Shown: positions 33,307-44,614, numbered from the stretch's first letter. The stretch is DNA of 64,000 nucleotides from Pelodera strongyloides (GCA_036852015.1 JAANDG010000139.1:217013-281012), one strand, 5' to 3'. Notes: generated by a model from the letters alone, not told the origin. Made by a program: numbers and translations.

Positions 33307-33996
33307 TTAAAACGAAAGAAGGGTCGGTCTTTGAAACACATCGAAGTAAAATAGACCAGAGAGGCCGTTTTCACTAACATTTACTTGTCAAAAAGGTACT
33401 TAGGTTAAGTACCTTTTTGATAGAAGTACGCCTATAGTATGGGAGGCGTAATTAGACCAAAAAGGTGGAAGTATCCCGGTACTTCGGTTTTTTCTCCATT
33501 ATGAGAGCTGATTAACTCAACTGTTTAATAATTGCTTGGTTTTTATTGTAAATAAGCTTTGTAAACTTTAGGAAACAATGATTTCAGTTTTTGAATCACA
33601 TTTCGCATATTAATAAAGTGAGTACACACTTGATCATTTAGCTATTTCTTGTTTACATAGTAAATAACTTTTAGTAATTACTTAGTAATTACTTATTATC
33701 TTATTCGTTTTAGAAAGTAATCTAACTGTTATTCAACGTTTTCCTTCAAAAAAGTAAATGTTGGTGAAATCCATCAAAAAGCGTGTTGCAGCGTACTTCA
33801 GTCATAAATTTACTTAACCTAAGTACCTTTATGATGATCAAAAATTTATGACAGAAGTAAATGTTGGTGAAAACGGCCTCAGCATTCTTATGCAGCTTAT
33901 GCAAATGAACTAAATTAGAATAAGAGCTAAACTCGCGCAACTTTACATAAATAGGTAAGAATTCAGCTGTCCACAATGTGTTTCAAAAAACGGCCT
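33307..33996. mobile_element. Family A MITE split by another element
   Basis: Outer left end TTAAAACGAAAGAAGGGTCG then GTCTTTGAAACACAT; outer right end ACAATGTGTTTCAAAAAACG then GCCT. Removing the inner element (33363-33878) leaves about 174 bp, the normal family A length, and brings the two arms (..GACCAGA / TCAGCATTCTTATGCAG) together. Confidence 0.8.
33363..33878. mobile_element. Inner inverted-repeat element (GGCCGTTTTCAC ends)
   Basis: Left end GGCCGTTTTCACTAACATTT; right end AAATGTTGGTGAAAACGGCC. A second internal palindrome around AAAAAGGTACTTAGGTTAAG (33390-33420) matches sequence near the right arm (33812-33835). 516 bp, no open frame of note. Confidence 0.8.
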
Positions 33997-34230
33997 AGCT
34001 CATATCCAAAATTGAGAAGTGATAATTTCCACACGATGGAGAGATTACAGATACAGATGTCGTAGCATAGGTATTTTGCTATAGTGTATCAAAGAATACC
34101 TATCTCACAAACGCGTGAGACCAAAATGTATTCCACAAAAGATAGTGTAGTGTAGACTTCTAGATACTATACAGTATTCCATAACGTACGACTTTCTGTA
34201 TATGACGGCTGGATATAGGTGACTACATTT

Positions 34231-34322
34231 TTCTTGTTCTATTTGTAACTTACATTCGCTGCAAAAAAACGTTTATTTTTCTTGTTCTATTAGTAACTTA
34301 CATTCGCTGCAAAAAAACGTTT
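34231..34322. repeat. Two-copy direct repeat
   Basis: Two adjacent copies, about 47-49 bp, of TTTTTCTTGTTCTATTTGTA ... CGCTGCAAAAAAACGTTTA, differing at one base (TTTG/TTAG). Recent local duplication. Confidence 0.9.
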
Positions 34323-34375
34323 ACGTAAGTGTGGGGCGGACGCTCAGATTATAAAAAGCGGTCTATATACATAGT

Positions 34376-34785
34376 TTAGTTAGCATTGGAAATCTGAACT
34401 GTGGATGTGGATGAATGCCAAAACTTGTTGGCAAGGCGCCTTAACATTAGCCCTAGCTGTAAGCGCAGTGAACTATGAACCATGCTTCTACGTAATGCAA
34501 CACCATTTTCCAAAGCTCGCGTGGCAGAGGGCTCATGGGGTTTCAAGGTACGGCAAAATTTCCCTGATTTCGCTTCAAAGTATGGAAAAATCCACCGTAG
34601 CCTTGAACTTTGAACTACACCAGAATCTTTACAGTCATTTGCAGACAGGTTTTTGTTTATTGCATGGCGCATTTTCCACAATGCGGATAAAGATTTTGTC
34701 AAATTTACGGTGGGTTGCACACGAAGCGGTTCATGGCCACTTGGAAGAGAAACGCGCTTTTTTGCATGCACTGAAATCCGCTTAA
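34376..34785. other. Region open on both strands, status unclear
   Basis: The plus strand is open for 126 codons from 34405 (MWMNAKTCWQGALTLALAVS, then no recognisable domain) and the minus strand for 131 codons from 34771. A TATAAAAAG lies 55 bp upstream of 34405. Dual-strand openness argues for a compositional effect rather than a gene. No splice sites needed, no family recognised. Confidence 0.2.
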
Positions 34786-35010
34786 TGAAGTTGAAAATAC
34801 ATACAAATCTGTGTGCAGCAAAGCAAACTAAACTCGTAAGCTAATTCAGATGCTACATGAAATTTATATCAACCACAAATCGTAATTTGTACACTGTCAT
34901 AAACAATTTCGCGCACTCTCATTGGCGATTCCGGGTTCGTATGCTAATTTTAGTGCGTTTGCGACCCCATGGAAAACCAATAGACCTAAATAGCAAACGT
35001 CTATTCCAAA

Positions 35011-35156
35011 GACCTAAATAGCAACGTAATAGCACGAGCAATAGTGCACAGTTAGCACCAAAAGAGAGCTAATTGTGTCTAGTTTGGTGTCTATTGGCGT
35101 GTGATTTGGTGCTAACTGCGTACTATTGCTCGTGCTAATACGTTGCTATTTAGGTC
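35011..35156. mobile_element. Hairpin element (GACCTAAATAGCAACG ends)
   Basis: Left arm GACCTAAATAGCAACGTAAT then AGCACGAGCAATAG; right arm CTATTGCTCGTGCTAATACG then TTGCTATTTAGGTC. Arms of about 55 bp. A partial third copy of the end (GACCTAAATAGCAAACG) precedes it at 34982. Confidence 0.9.
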
Positions 35157-35828
35157 TATGTACTAAGACCTGGTCTATTCATTTTGTGTGCATCGACATA
35201 TAGGTATCGAACGCGTGGCGGCTTGCTCCGCCCCTTTATTTTTCCATGGCACGCGCCGCGGTTCGCATGCTAATTTTTTGTCACCATTATCGATCAGCCG
35301 TGTCCTTCGAGAACTTTTCCAACGCTCGCTTCTTGCTCGATTAATTCAGCTCGTGATTTGTTGTTGTTATTGATGTGTTTCATGTTCTTTTGTCTCGTCT
35401 AGTTTGGACACTGCCTTGCCTGTTTGCGTTTCTATTAGGATTGCGATTAAATTGTTTTGCTTTGCGCTTTGCAGCCTTGCAGTTTACTTCTTCCTTCGTT
35501 ATATATTTAGTGACATTTTCAGAAACGGCTGTAAACCTCGACACCGTTCGACTTCTGATTGTTCAAGCTGAGAGTCAGGAGTCGAGAGCGGGAGTTTCAT
35601 CTTAGTCCAGCCAGGGACTTTGTTGTTCCGTGGACGCCAACCTCCCACTGATGATTATGGTGAGTTGGTTAAAAGTGTTTGTTTCCTTTACTGTTTTCCT
35701 TTTGAACAAGCGAAGCGCTGTGCCCGTCTTCTCACCCCTGCTCATTGTCATAATGTCATGATCTTCATTTTTTTCCGTGTGGATTTATTTTTTTGCGTAA
35801 ATAGAGTAGTTATATTTTATTGTTTAAG

Positions 35829-35963
35829 GTGCCTGCCAATTTCGTCGTGCGTCAGCTGCCCGTATTGGCTGTCTGGCCTGTGGGATGGATTAGGTCTTTC
35901 TGCACTCTTCCTTGTGTGTACCTGGAATTGCCGAAGACCGCCAATGGAGCTCTACGATTCGAT
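35829..35963 (+). CDS. Exon-like block B, copy 1
   Basis: 45 codons in phase 0 between acceptor GTTTAAG and donor GTAAGTC, encoding VPANFVVRQLPVLAVWPVGW then IRSFCTLPCVYLELPK. Copy 2 at 36411-36533 differs by a 12-bp in-frame deletion (Tyr-Leu-Glu-Leu) and three substitutions, so the frame was preserved after duplication, which argues for past coding. Confidence 0.4.
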
Positions 35964-36410
35964 GTAAGTCAGTGGGTCACTGCCGGTTTATGTTACTACT
36001 ATTAGATTTGTGGTTAAGTTGTTATTTGTGTTTCCATTTAGCATCATTGTGATACAATATACAATTACCCTTCTTTCTGATCATTCTATATTTAGTGATA
36101 TTTTCAGAAACGAATGTAATCTACCTCCGTTCGACTTTTGACCTAGCTCTGGACAGGAGAGGAGCTTCACTTTAGTCCACAGGACACGAGTGTTCGATGG
36201 TGGACGCTGCCCTCCCACTGATGATTATGGTGAGTTAGTTAAAAGTGTTTGTTTCTTTTACTGTTTTCCTTTTGAACAAGCGAAGCGCTGTGCCCGTCTT
36301 TTCACTCCTGCTCATTGTCATAATGTCGAGTTATAATAGTCATTGCCATTTTTTGCGTGTTGATTTATTTATTTTTGCGTAAATAGAGTAGTTATATTTT
36401 ATTGTTTAAG

Positions 36411-36533
36411 GTGCCTGCCAATTTCGTCGTGCGTCGGCTGCCCGTATTGGCTGTCTGGCCTGTGGGATGGATTAGGTCTTTCGGCACTCTTCCTTGTGTG
36501 CCGAAGACCGCCAATGGAGCTCTACAATTCGAT
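36411..36533 (+). CDS. Exon-like block B, copy 2
   Basis: 41 codons in phase 0, same acceptor and donor as copy 1. In-frame length change only. Confidence 0.4.
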
Positions 36534-36845
36534 GTAAGTCACTGCCGGTTTATGTTACTACTATTAGATTTGTGGTTAAGTTGTTATTTGTGTTTCCTTT
36601 TAGCAGCATTGTGGTACAATATACAATTACCCTTCTTGCTGAACATTCTATATTTAGTGATATTTTCAGAAACGAATGTAATCTACCTCCGTTCGACTTT
36701 TGACCTAGTTCTGGACCGGAGAGGAGCTTCACTTTAGTCCGCAGGACACGAAGTGTTCTATGATGGACGCTGCCCTCCCACTGATGATTGTGGTGAGTTA
36801 TTTAAACGTTTTGTTGCTTTTATTGTTTTCCAGCTCAACGTCTAC

Positions 36846-36958
36846 TAGATCGAAGCATTTGAATTTGAAGTTTCAAGCACTATTCTAGTTTACTGTTTGA
36901 TCAGTTCATTTGAATTTGAAGTTTCAAGCACTATTCTAGTTTGCTGTTTGACCAGGCT
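36846..36958. repeat. Two-copy 51-bp direct repeat
   Basis: CATTTGAATTTGAAGTTTCA ... CTATTCTAGTTTxCTGTTTGA, twice in tandem with two differences. Confidence 0.9.
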
Positions 36959-37614
36959 AAGTTTATGTTTCTCATTCTAATTGATAGCTTCTGCTTCCTC
37001 TTGTCATATTCTTTATTTTTTATCCTTGTTTAGGCTGCCTGTATGCCTGTCCGTATTATCATCGTGTGCCAGCCCCCGTTAGGCGGTCTGGACTGTGGGA
37101 AGGACTAGGTTCTTCGCGCACCAACTTCATTTTCTACGCGAAAAGTTGTGCCCGGAGGACCGTTGTGTGACGTCTTTTGTGAAATGTGAGTCAGCGCATT
37201 GTTTGGATCTTCTTGTGTGATGAATCGACTCCTTCTTTTTGTTTATTTAATTTTATCGACGGCTTGGGTGAAAACTCCTAGAGTTTCGCTATTTTGTGTA
37301 CGTTTTACCAATCTGAAGTCTGATTTTGTGTTGCTCAGGTGGCACATGTTGCCTTCACGTCGTCACACGGAGTCACACTCTAAGCGAGTTTTTTTAAACG
37401 TGATTTCAATTTTGCTGTGCTGGATGAACAAAAGTCGACTCGATCTCCACTTGTGAGTTTTATTTTTATTTATTTATTTTTATCTTGATGCTTAGTGTGT
37501 CGGTCTGTTCGAAATTTCGAAATGTGAAATCCTTTGAATAATGTGCGTGTCGCGTGAAATCGGTTTTTTTTTATTTCATTTGATTTGACTCTTATTCTTA
37601 TTCTGCCTGTTTAG

Positions 37615-37766
37615 TTTCATCTTTCATCGTCAGTCGTGCGGGAATCCGGGAATGGAGTGTGGTCCCTATCCCCTCTTTGCTTGGCCTCGGTGGAGACGTG
37701 ATCTACTACTTACGGCACGGCGAGCTAACCAATGTGCGCCCGGATTCAAGCTTCGCTTCGTCTTTG
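37615..37766 (+). pseudogene. Exon-like block with GGDVIYYLRHGEL
   Basis: Acceptor CTGTTTAG, donor GTATGT. One frame is fully open and encodes REWSVVPIPSLLGLGG then DVIYYLRHGELTNV; it leaves phase 0, while the next block at 37974 needs two carried bases, so the two do not join cleanly. Confidence 0.35.
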
Positions 37767-37973
37767 GTATGTTTATGAACCATTTCTTGAATTACCGAGA
37801 ACTCTCCTTCATGCATTGCAACATTTTTTTTGTTGAGAAGAGAAGAGAGTTCTCCCCGTGATAATTTTTTAAAAAGGACGCAATTCTAGATCTTTTTTAT
37901 TAAATTTTGTTCCTTGAAAAAATCTGACTCTGTTTTAGTTTCCTTTTTAATAAAATAATTTCTTTCATTTCAG

Positions 37974-38259
37974 TGTTGGAACGATACCTGCTGACCTTCT
38001 TCACGAGTCGCCGTTCACCCGGGACCTTCGAAGCTACAAGGAGCTTGAGGACAAGATCGTGGGCGGCGGCTGCGAGTTGATGTACGTGCTTGACGGCGTC
38101 AGCAACGAGGCTGTCCTATGGCGGTCAACGCGCCAACCCATATTTGCCAGGCACGTTGTCTTTGTACACTTCAAATTCGGTTTCTTTTTGATTGTGATGG
38201 TCGCCACTGATACTGCATGCAAACGCCTTTGTACAATTGAACAAAACCAGTGGGAATGA
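37974..38259 (+). pseudogene. Exon-like block with DGVSNEAVLW
   Basis: After acceptor CATTTCAG the frame is open for 95 codons to TGA, including VGTIPADLLHESPFTRDLRS and CELMYVLDGVSNEAVLW. Quality of the sequence suggests genuine past coding. No canonical donor at the natural end near 38150 (CCAGGCACGTTG). Confidence 0.4.
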
Positions 38260-38412
38260 TGTACCATTCCTAAAATACTCAAGATGTTCCTGCTGACTTT
38301 TGTCCGTTTTTGGCCACAAAATTTTCCCTGGTGCCAAATTTACATTTTTCGCGTTGTTTCAAAATTAATCTACGAGGTCCCCTGGTCCCTAAGTGAATCT
38401 TTTCATGTTCAG

Positions 38413-38561
38413 GTGTTTTGCTTGTCGCCGCAGTCCTGCCATCTGCCATCCACTTCAAGCCAGACTTTTGCCTGAACCGGGCCATGCACGACCTTCGCCT
38501 CGTCGGGCAACTGCTCATGAATCGAGTTCCAGTATTCCAGAGACATTTCATGCAGCCATGA
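38413..38561 (+). pseudogene. Exon-like block, terminal type
   Basis: Acceptor ATGTTCAG; one frame encodes VLLVAAVLPSAIHFKPDFCL then NRAMHDLRLVGQLLMNRVPV and ends in TGA at 38559. A weak donor in the preceding block (GTTTCT at 38180) would restore frame. Family not recognised. Confidence 0.35.
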
Positions 38562-38620
38562 ATATATTAAATGTATGTTTTTTTATATTTTCGGTTTTCT
38601 TTTTACTGGTTATCGTTATC

Positions 38621-39293
38621 GGTAGAATTGAAGAACACTACCCCTTTTTGAAAAATATTACCCCATGCAAAATAATACTCCCATTTTACAAAATACCACC
38701 CCCCTGTCTTTACAAAATACTACCCCTTTCTAGTGGGGTGGGTAGTGTTATTCAATTGGTGGGGTAGTCATATTCATTTGTGGGGTAGTCATCTTCAATG
38801 GTGGGGTAGTCATCTTCAATGGTGGGGTAGTCATATTCAACGGGGGGTAGTCCTATTCAATGGTGGGGTAGTCATATTCAATGGTGGGTAGCCATATTCA
38901 ATTGGTGGGGGAAGTATTTTGTAATTTTCCCATGGGGTAGTAAAAGCCAATGCGTGGGGGTAATATTTTGTAAGAAGGGGGTAGTATTTTCACATGTAGG
39001 GGGTAGCTTAATTCAAGATTACCTAGGGTTTGAAGATCACTACCCCGCCATTGAAGAACACTACCCCTCTATAGAAGATCACTACCCCGCCATTGAAGAA
39101 CACTACCCCTTTCTTACAATTTACTACAATTTACTGGGGTAATAAAATGTTAAAACGGGTAGTCGTAGTGTTCTTCAATGGTGGGGTAGTACTAGTACTT
39201 TGCATGTACAAAATGCTACCCCCATACATTTGGGGTAGTATATTTCAAAATTGGGTAGTATTCTTCAGTGGGGTAGTGTTCTTCAATTTTACC
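38621..39293. mobile_element. Foldback element made of GGGGTAGT minisatellite
   Basis: 24-bp inverted ends: GGTAGAATTGAAGAACACTA then CCCC on the left, GGGGTAGTGTTCTTCAATTT then TACC on the right. The 670-bp interior is built almost entirely of TTCAATGGTGGGGTAGTCAT units (about 21-23 bp) and their reverse complements. A small piece of the same material recurs at 46587-46640. Confidence 0.85.
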
Positions 39294-40877
39294 ACCGTTA
39301 TCGTGCGCCAAATACTTGCGTAAATAGATGTGGTTTTGTTAGTTTTGAGTTTTGAGCGGTTACGTAACCGCAACCGCAATATTTCACTTCACTGAAATTA
39401 TCAAATGTGGAGTCGCCGCCGTAGTTCTTTGAGATTCAGGTCTTGGGTGGTGCGTTTTGGCCCAGTAATTTTATGTCCAGCTGAGAACTGAGAACACATC
39501 AAAGCCCGCAATCTATTGTTTGATTTGAAAAGCTTTATTTGAATGTGTGATGTGTGCTAAATTGTGTTATCCCTTGCAGTACGCATCACTGCAGTACGCA
39601 GTACTTAATTGTCAGACTGGCAATTCCATTTTATAGGCCTTCACTCTGTGCTGTGGCTTTGAGCACTAAGCACTACTGGATATAGTGGTTTGATGTCACG
39701 TAGCTGCATGCGAGCCTGCCAGTGGCTTCACTTTCCGGCAGATCTGACACAACCCCAACCAATGTACAAGGGTCTCGTGTCGTAATTAGGTATAAAGATG
39801 AATAAAAGAACGAAAAAGATCGATCAGAAAGAAGATCGCTAACTAGGGCCTCCAACGTTGAACTGAACAGAAATTGAAAATTAATTCAAGTTGAGTAGTT
39901 TTATTGTCCGATTGAATTATGACTTGTAATTTGTAATTAACAAATGTTGGAGGCCCGAATTGAAAAAAAAATATATAAAGAAAATAGAGAACAGACCAAA
40001 AAAAGAAAGCTCTTGAATTTGAAAACTGGTCGAGCAAAAAAATTAAAATGAAGCTGTTGAATGGTGTTTGTGTTTGTTTAAGAAAAGATCCGAAGGGACA
40101 CACTTTTTTTGTATATATTTTTATCGTAACTGTTCGTTATGCGATTTGCAGTTTGTAACTCGTTTGCTTGTTTTGAGTTGTGGAAACCACATGTTTATTT
40201 TAATAGATTTAGCTCTATTGTTTAATCATATGTATTAATTCCTTGTTTAGATACGAATGTATGAATAATGAATTGTAAGTTAATTTAGCCTTAAGCCTAT
40301 AGGAGTAGTTCGAGGAGTATCGATTACTTTCATTACTGTGACATACGGTAGTCAGCCAGATTTTTTTAGTAAGAATTGAGAATTTAGTGTTGTGTGTATA
40401 TGCGTGGCTCATATACACTTGGTGTTTTAACGCTGGTCTTTGACTGCAAGGTCGGAGTTAGAGCGCCTGTGGTGCTAATTAATACCCAGATTTCAAGGGT
40501 ACGCGATTTTGAATGCGCTCGTTTTTGTGGCAGGATCGACCCGCTTTGAGAACCCTAACTCAACAAAGTACTCTTGCATACGCGGGACGAAACTTCCTGC
40601 TGTTTTGTTAATTGCGGTCGAGATCTACCTTCATCTCTCCAACTATCCTATCTTCTCTCACTCTCTCTCCTTTCTTCTTTCTGGGACGTGATGCAAACTT
40701 ATGGCATCCTCGGGTTGTCGAAGCCTCGGACGTTTAATCAGGTTGGTGTTATTTTCTTGTTTATTTCCTAGCGCCTTAGTCATCCTGTGTTGGACTTGGA
40801 CATTGTATTGTTAGAGTTTAGAGTTGTATGCAGCATATTATAACCCTATCATATTATGCTTAATTTGTGAATTTCAG
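39294..40877. other. Intron-like / spacer sequence
   Basis: AT-rich. A possible exon end at 40740 (TTTAATCAG then GTTGGT) precedes the 40878 block. Segment 40070-40100 (AAGAAAAGATCCGAAGGGAC) is duplicated at 42738. Nothing else supportable. Confidence 0.4.
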
Positions 40878-41049
40878 CGCAAAGTGGTTGACCTGCGGCT
40901 TCCCCCGCCCTCATGTCCTGCCCAATGGTTTCCCCATTCCCCGTCATCGAGATGTCATTGAGATGCGCATCATTGTCTATATCTCCCAGTCTCCCCTGGT
41001 CTTGGACATCGCTAGCAGGAGCAATCTCGAGCTCCTTGTCGAGGAGTAG
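40878..41049 (+). pseudogene. Exon-like block with RHRDVIEMRIIVYI
   Basis: Acceptor GAATTTCAG, open for 56 codons to TAG, encoding AKWLTCGFPRPHVLPNGFPI then PRHRDVIEMRIIVYI. The HRDVI segment resembles VHGDVIQSFIRLRL in the 49059 block. Confidence 0.4.
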
Positions 41050-41298
41050 GAGTGATCAATGCGGATTGTACGTTTCATGTTTTTCTCTTTTTTTTTCTCT
41101 TTGGATTGTACCATAATTGTAATAGTTTTTTTTTTAATAAATTTTACCATGGAGGACAACTAGGGGGTGGTTCGTGGTTACTACCTGGCGTATGTCAATA
41201 GTGAGTGATCTAGCCCGTCGTAGTTAAAATTGCACTTCGGATAGACGTTATTTTGTTTAGTGACGCATTCAAGCTCTAGCTTTAATTTTCTGTTTCAG

Positions 41299-41488
41299 GA
41301 TGTTGCTAGTGGATTTCACGCTACGACGCTACGCTGTGTTTCGAACTTCTTCTCTGTCGTGGAGCACGGCAACGTCAACGTCGTCAACGAGACCTATTTG
41401 GTGTTGTCAACTACGGGCAAGCTGTCGCCCGCCCGGCCCGCCACGATACTTCGCCACGCCTTCCATTGCAACAACTGCTAATCATAAA
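41299..41488 (+). pseudogene. Exon-like block with VVEHGNVNVVNETYLVL
   Basis: Acceptor TGTTTCAG, phase 0, open for 60 codons to TAA at 41479, followed 8 bp later by a GTGAGT donor. Blocks 41618-41712 (VYKHVHKANVAVVNAS) and 41841-41956 are shorter diverged copies ending at equivalent donors. Confidence 0.45.
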
Positions 41489-41617
41489 GTGAGTTTTACT
41501 TTTATGCAGGTTTAGAGGCACGACCTTTCCAGCGAGTGCTAGTTTATGAAGACATTATGCAATTTGTGGCTAATTCAGCGTGTGTTATAGTTTTCCAAAC
41601 TAAACATTAATATTTAG

Positions 41618-41956
41618 TGGTCTACAAGCACGTCCACAAGGCCAATGTCGCTGTTGTCAATGCGAGTAGTTGTCATCGCACGCCTTCACCGAGAATTGCT
41701 GCTGATTATAACGTGAGTTTTTTTTGTAGTATTGGGGGCATGGTCTTTTTATATAGAGGGGGTTATGAAGGCTTATGGTGAACCATGGGACAAATTTCAA
41801 CGTATGTTATTGTTTTGAAACTAAAGTTATTCATATTTAGTTTGGGAAAATCGACCAGAAGCATGTGTTGGAAGCTAACTAGTTGCTCTCTCAGGACCTA
41901 GGGATGGATACCCGGACCTAGCTTCACATAGTGGCGATTGGGATCTTATGATAACG
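41618..41956 (+). pseudogene. Two diverged copies of the 41299 block
   Basis: 41618-41712 (acceptor ATATTTAG, donor GTGAGT) is open and aligns with the VNETY segment of the 41299 block. 41841-41956 (acceptor ATATTTAG, donor GTATGT) has stops in all useful frames. Each ends with a GATTATAAC/TATGATAAC word just before the donor. Confidence 0.45.
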
Positions 41957-41980
41957 GTATGTTTCGCTCTTCCTTTTCTG

Positions 41981-42222
41981 TTTAAAGCGAATTAGCGGTC
42001 GGTCTCAACAAAAAATACAAAAAGAGGAGGAGTAAACAACCGTGCGTTTACCACCGTTTTCAAACCACCGTTTTACTAGCCGAATTGAAAATATTTTGGT
42101 TGGGAACATTTTTATGCAAGATGCACTTATTTGTTTGTGTTTTTATGTTTATTTTCGTTTATAACTTTTTTCAAACTATTTTTGGTGAAAAAACCCCAAA
42201 CCGGGTGGTATTTCGCTTTAAT
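41981..42222. mobile_element. Degenerate family A element
   Basis: Left end TTTAAAGCGAATTAGCGGTC; right end CCGGGTGGTATTTCGCTTTA. The interior has CCACCGTTTTCAAACCACCG. Confidence 0.5.
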
Positions 42223-42374
42223 GTTAAGTGAAATGTTAATACACCGTAACGCTTCATACAGATGTGTTTGTATGTTTGCGATTGGCAAGTTGAGTTGGTT
42301 TCCTGGACAATTAGGCCTTTAGCGAACATTCTTTTTTTGCGGGATTTTCATTTCAAACCGCGCTCCTTTTACAG

Positions 42375-42683
42375 ATTCCCTTCCCGTTTCCTGCTGGCGT
42401 CGGTATCCACATGGCCTCATCTGCCGTCTATGCCACCCGACGCCCCACCCGACGCAGTATGGGTCTGGCCACGCCCTCCTTAGGTTCAGAAAAAAAAGAT
42501 TATGAAGGATCCCCAGAAAGAAGGGGATTCCAAAAAAGAAGAGAAAAGCAATGGTTCCTCAAAATGAAGAGGCTCAGCTCAACGGGTCCTCAATATTTTG
42601 TAGTTAGTTGGTTTTTGAGGAACGAAATGAAAGAAATTGAAATATTGGCGACCCGAGAAGAAAAAAAAAAGAAAAGAAAATAA
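42375..42683 (+). CDS. Exon-like block with basic C-terminus
   Basis: Acceptor CCTTTTACAG, then 102 codons in phase 0 to TAA, the longest single-exon frame of this region. Begins IPFPFPAGVGIHMASSAVYA and ends in lysine-rich sequence. The second half is A-rich and may be 3' UTR-like sequence that happens to be open. Family unknown. Confidence 0.3.
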   Translation: MPFPFPAGVGIHMASSAVYATRRPTRRSMGLATPSLGSEKKDYEGSPERRGFQKRREKQWFLKMKRLSSTGPQYFVVSWFLRNEMKEIEILATREEKKKKRK

Positions 42684-43339
42684 GAGCAAAAAATCCAACG
42701 CTCTGTGTGAAAGAAGTTATTATACTTTGTGAAAAGATCCAAAGGGACAGCTTTAAGTGATTTTTTTTGTTGATTCCTGTATTGTTTGGCAGTTCCTTCC
42801 ATAGTAGCCTAATGTACACTTTATTTTTAGACCTAATATCCTAAATGGGTTAACTGCCTTTTCAGTCGTTTTAGTTTACCGTTTTGGCGTTTTTAAGTTG
42901 GTTAATTTATAGATGACTGTTTTACAGCTTACAACTCGAGGGAGGTATTAGTGAACCGGAGTTAGCTAGCCCGGTAAACCTGCATTGAAAGTGTCTGGTT
43001 ATTTTCTACTATGGAAGGGAAATGTGCATTTGTGCGTGCGAGCGTTCTGAAGTGTATATCCGCGGCAGTTGTGTTTTATCACAAGTTTTATCCAATTGAT
43101 AGGCTTGAGTTAAAATTCTGCTGATATTTTATATATCCTGACTGAATTGGTGGGACTGAACTCTCTATTGATGCTCTGAGGCGAGCAGCGTCTAGTGTTA
43201 GGTGCGCGCTTGCGCCGTTTCGTTTGCTTGCAGACCCGGTGCCGGCGCGCAATTCGTTAATTAGTTGACGTCGCTTAGCACGCGGGTGTATTTTCCTGCT
43301 GGACTAAGTTATTGTTATAACTGGGTTCTTGTTTATCTC

Positions 43340-43607
43340 CATTTATCTCTTCAGTCTTCGCTCTCGTTCTCTCTTTTTGTCCTCTTCTGATTTCCCTCTC
43401 TCTTTTTGTCCTCTTCTGATTTCCCTCTCTCTTTTTGTCCTCTTCTGATTTCTCTCTCTCTCTTTTTGTCCTCTTCTGTTTTCGCTCTTCCTTCCCCTCA
43501 TTCTCCTCTTCTCTCTCCTTTTTTTCGTCTCTCTCCCTTTTCCCTTTCTCTCTCTCTCCCATCTCTCTCTCCTCCTTCTCTCTCTCCCCTCTCTCCCCTC
43601 TCTCTTA
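43340..43607. repeat. CT-rich tract with 29-bp tandem unit
   Basis: CTCTTTTTGTCCTCTTCTGA then TTTCCCTCT repeated about four times at 43368-43485, followed by plain (CT)n. Confidence 0.85.
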
Positions 43608-43993
43608 GGGCTCTACGTAGGCAACCAGTCATTAAAAGGTACGTTTTTACCCTTTCTAATTTTGGGCGGTATATAAGTTATGCCTACAGTGCCCCTGCTG
43701 ATGGCGAGCTAAATGTACATTAGTTACTGATACATGTTTAGGTCGAAGGAGACAAGTGTCTACAGTTGCATTAGGACGTTGGTTGATGTCTGCCTGCCTT
43801 GATGTGGGCCCACACTCGACATCGACAGTGATATCGACAGTAGTTTGCTCGATCTGAGACCTGCGGTATGTTTTGTTCTCTGTACCTCTTTTACTATGGA
43901 TACGGCACGGCTCTGAGTTTTTCTTACCCGTGTGATTGTAATTTATTCTAGAGAGTTGTTCACTTTTTTACTTCCTAATTTATATAATTTCAG

Positions 43994-44133
43994 TTATGTT
44001 ATGCTCGCGGACTTTGGCTCCTTCCCGAATGTGGACCTTTGGAAAATTTGCCGCTGTCTTCTGGCTTCTGGCGGCTAGTTCGATCTCTATGTCTTCTACA
44101 ACGATGCTGCCCCTCATCTCTACGTTCTGTAAG
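43994..44133 (+). pseudogene. Exon cassette C, copy 1
   Basis: Acceptor TAATTTCAG, donor GTATCT. The frame homologous to copy 2 (LADFGSFPNVDLWKICR ... SGG, stop, FDLYVFYNDAAPHLYVL) has a TAG near the middle. Copy 2 at 45869-46020 has a stop at the equivalent position. Confidence 0.5.
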
Positions 44134-44313
44134 GTATCTTTTGTTTTCTTCGCTTCCATAGGTCTTTTCTTTTTCTGTAACCCCAGTTTAGCTGCTCACT
44201 CGCTCGGTCTCATATATGTCTTGCTACTTGCTAAACAAGCAACTTCTTCTTGAGGAACCGATGTCCGATTTATGGGAAAGTGGCAAGTTTTCACCTTATT
44301 ATGTCTATTTTAG

Positions 44314-44480
44314 GACTCCTTTCCGGTGACAGCTGATGTGGTTTGTCTTGGCGGATGGAACCAGCCGAAATAAGTCCTCTGTCGCTCTTCGAGAATGTCA
44401 TAATCGAGAATTGTAGAAGAATGTCATAGTCTTCGAGAACGGCGCCCAGCACATTGAAAAAGTATTGGCCTTGAGCAACG
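44314..44480 (+). pseudogene. Exon cassette D, copy 1
   Basis: Acceptor CTATTTTAG, donor GTATGTAACG. Ends with VFENGAQHIEKVLALSN in one frame but has stops upstream. Copy 2 is 47581-47727, whose donor GTACGTAACA is nearly the same. Confidence 0.4.
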
Positions 44481-44614
44481 GTATGTAACGTTTATCGTTT
44501 GTGCTGTGCATTAGATATATTTGTCGGTTTGATTCAGTTATGTGGTGTCGTATGCAATTATAATTATGTATAGTGTAGCTAGTCGCGTTTGTTTGTACAC
44601 TTGCTCAATTGTAG

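Larger units (their letters stand above)
35523..36792 (+). repeat. Tandem duplication of a two-exon unit, 2.5 copies
   Basis: Exon-like A occurs at 35523-35659, 36108-36229 and 36670-36792; exon-like B at 35829-35963 and 36411-36533. The repeat period is about 560-585 bp and includes introns (AAAGTGTTTGTTTC, GAACAAGCGAAGCGCTGTGC). Exon A copies share ACTGATGATTATG then GTGAGTT but contain stops. Exon B is open in both copies. Confidence 0.85.

Noticed and set aside
34376..34785. Overlapping 126- and 131-codon frames on opposite strands
   Set aside because: Equal openness on both strands and no recognisable domain; kept only as an unclear region.
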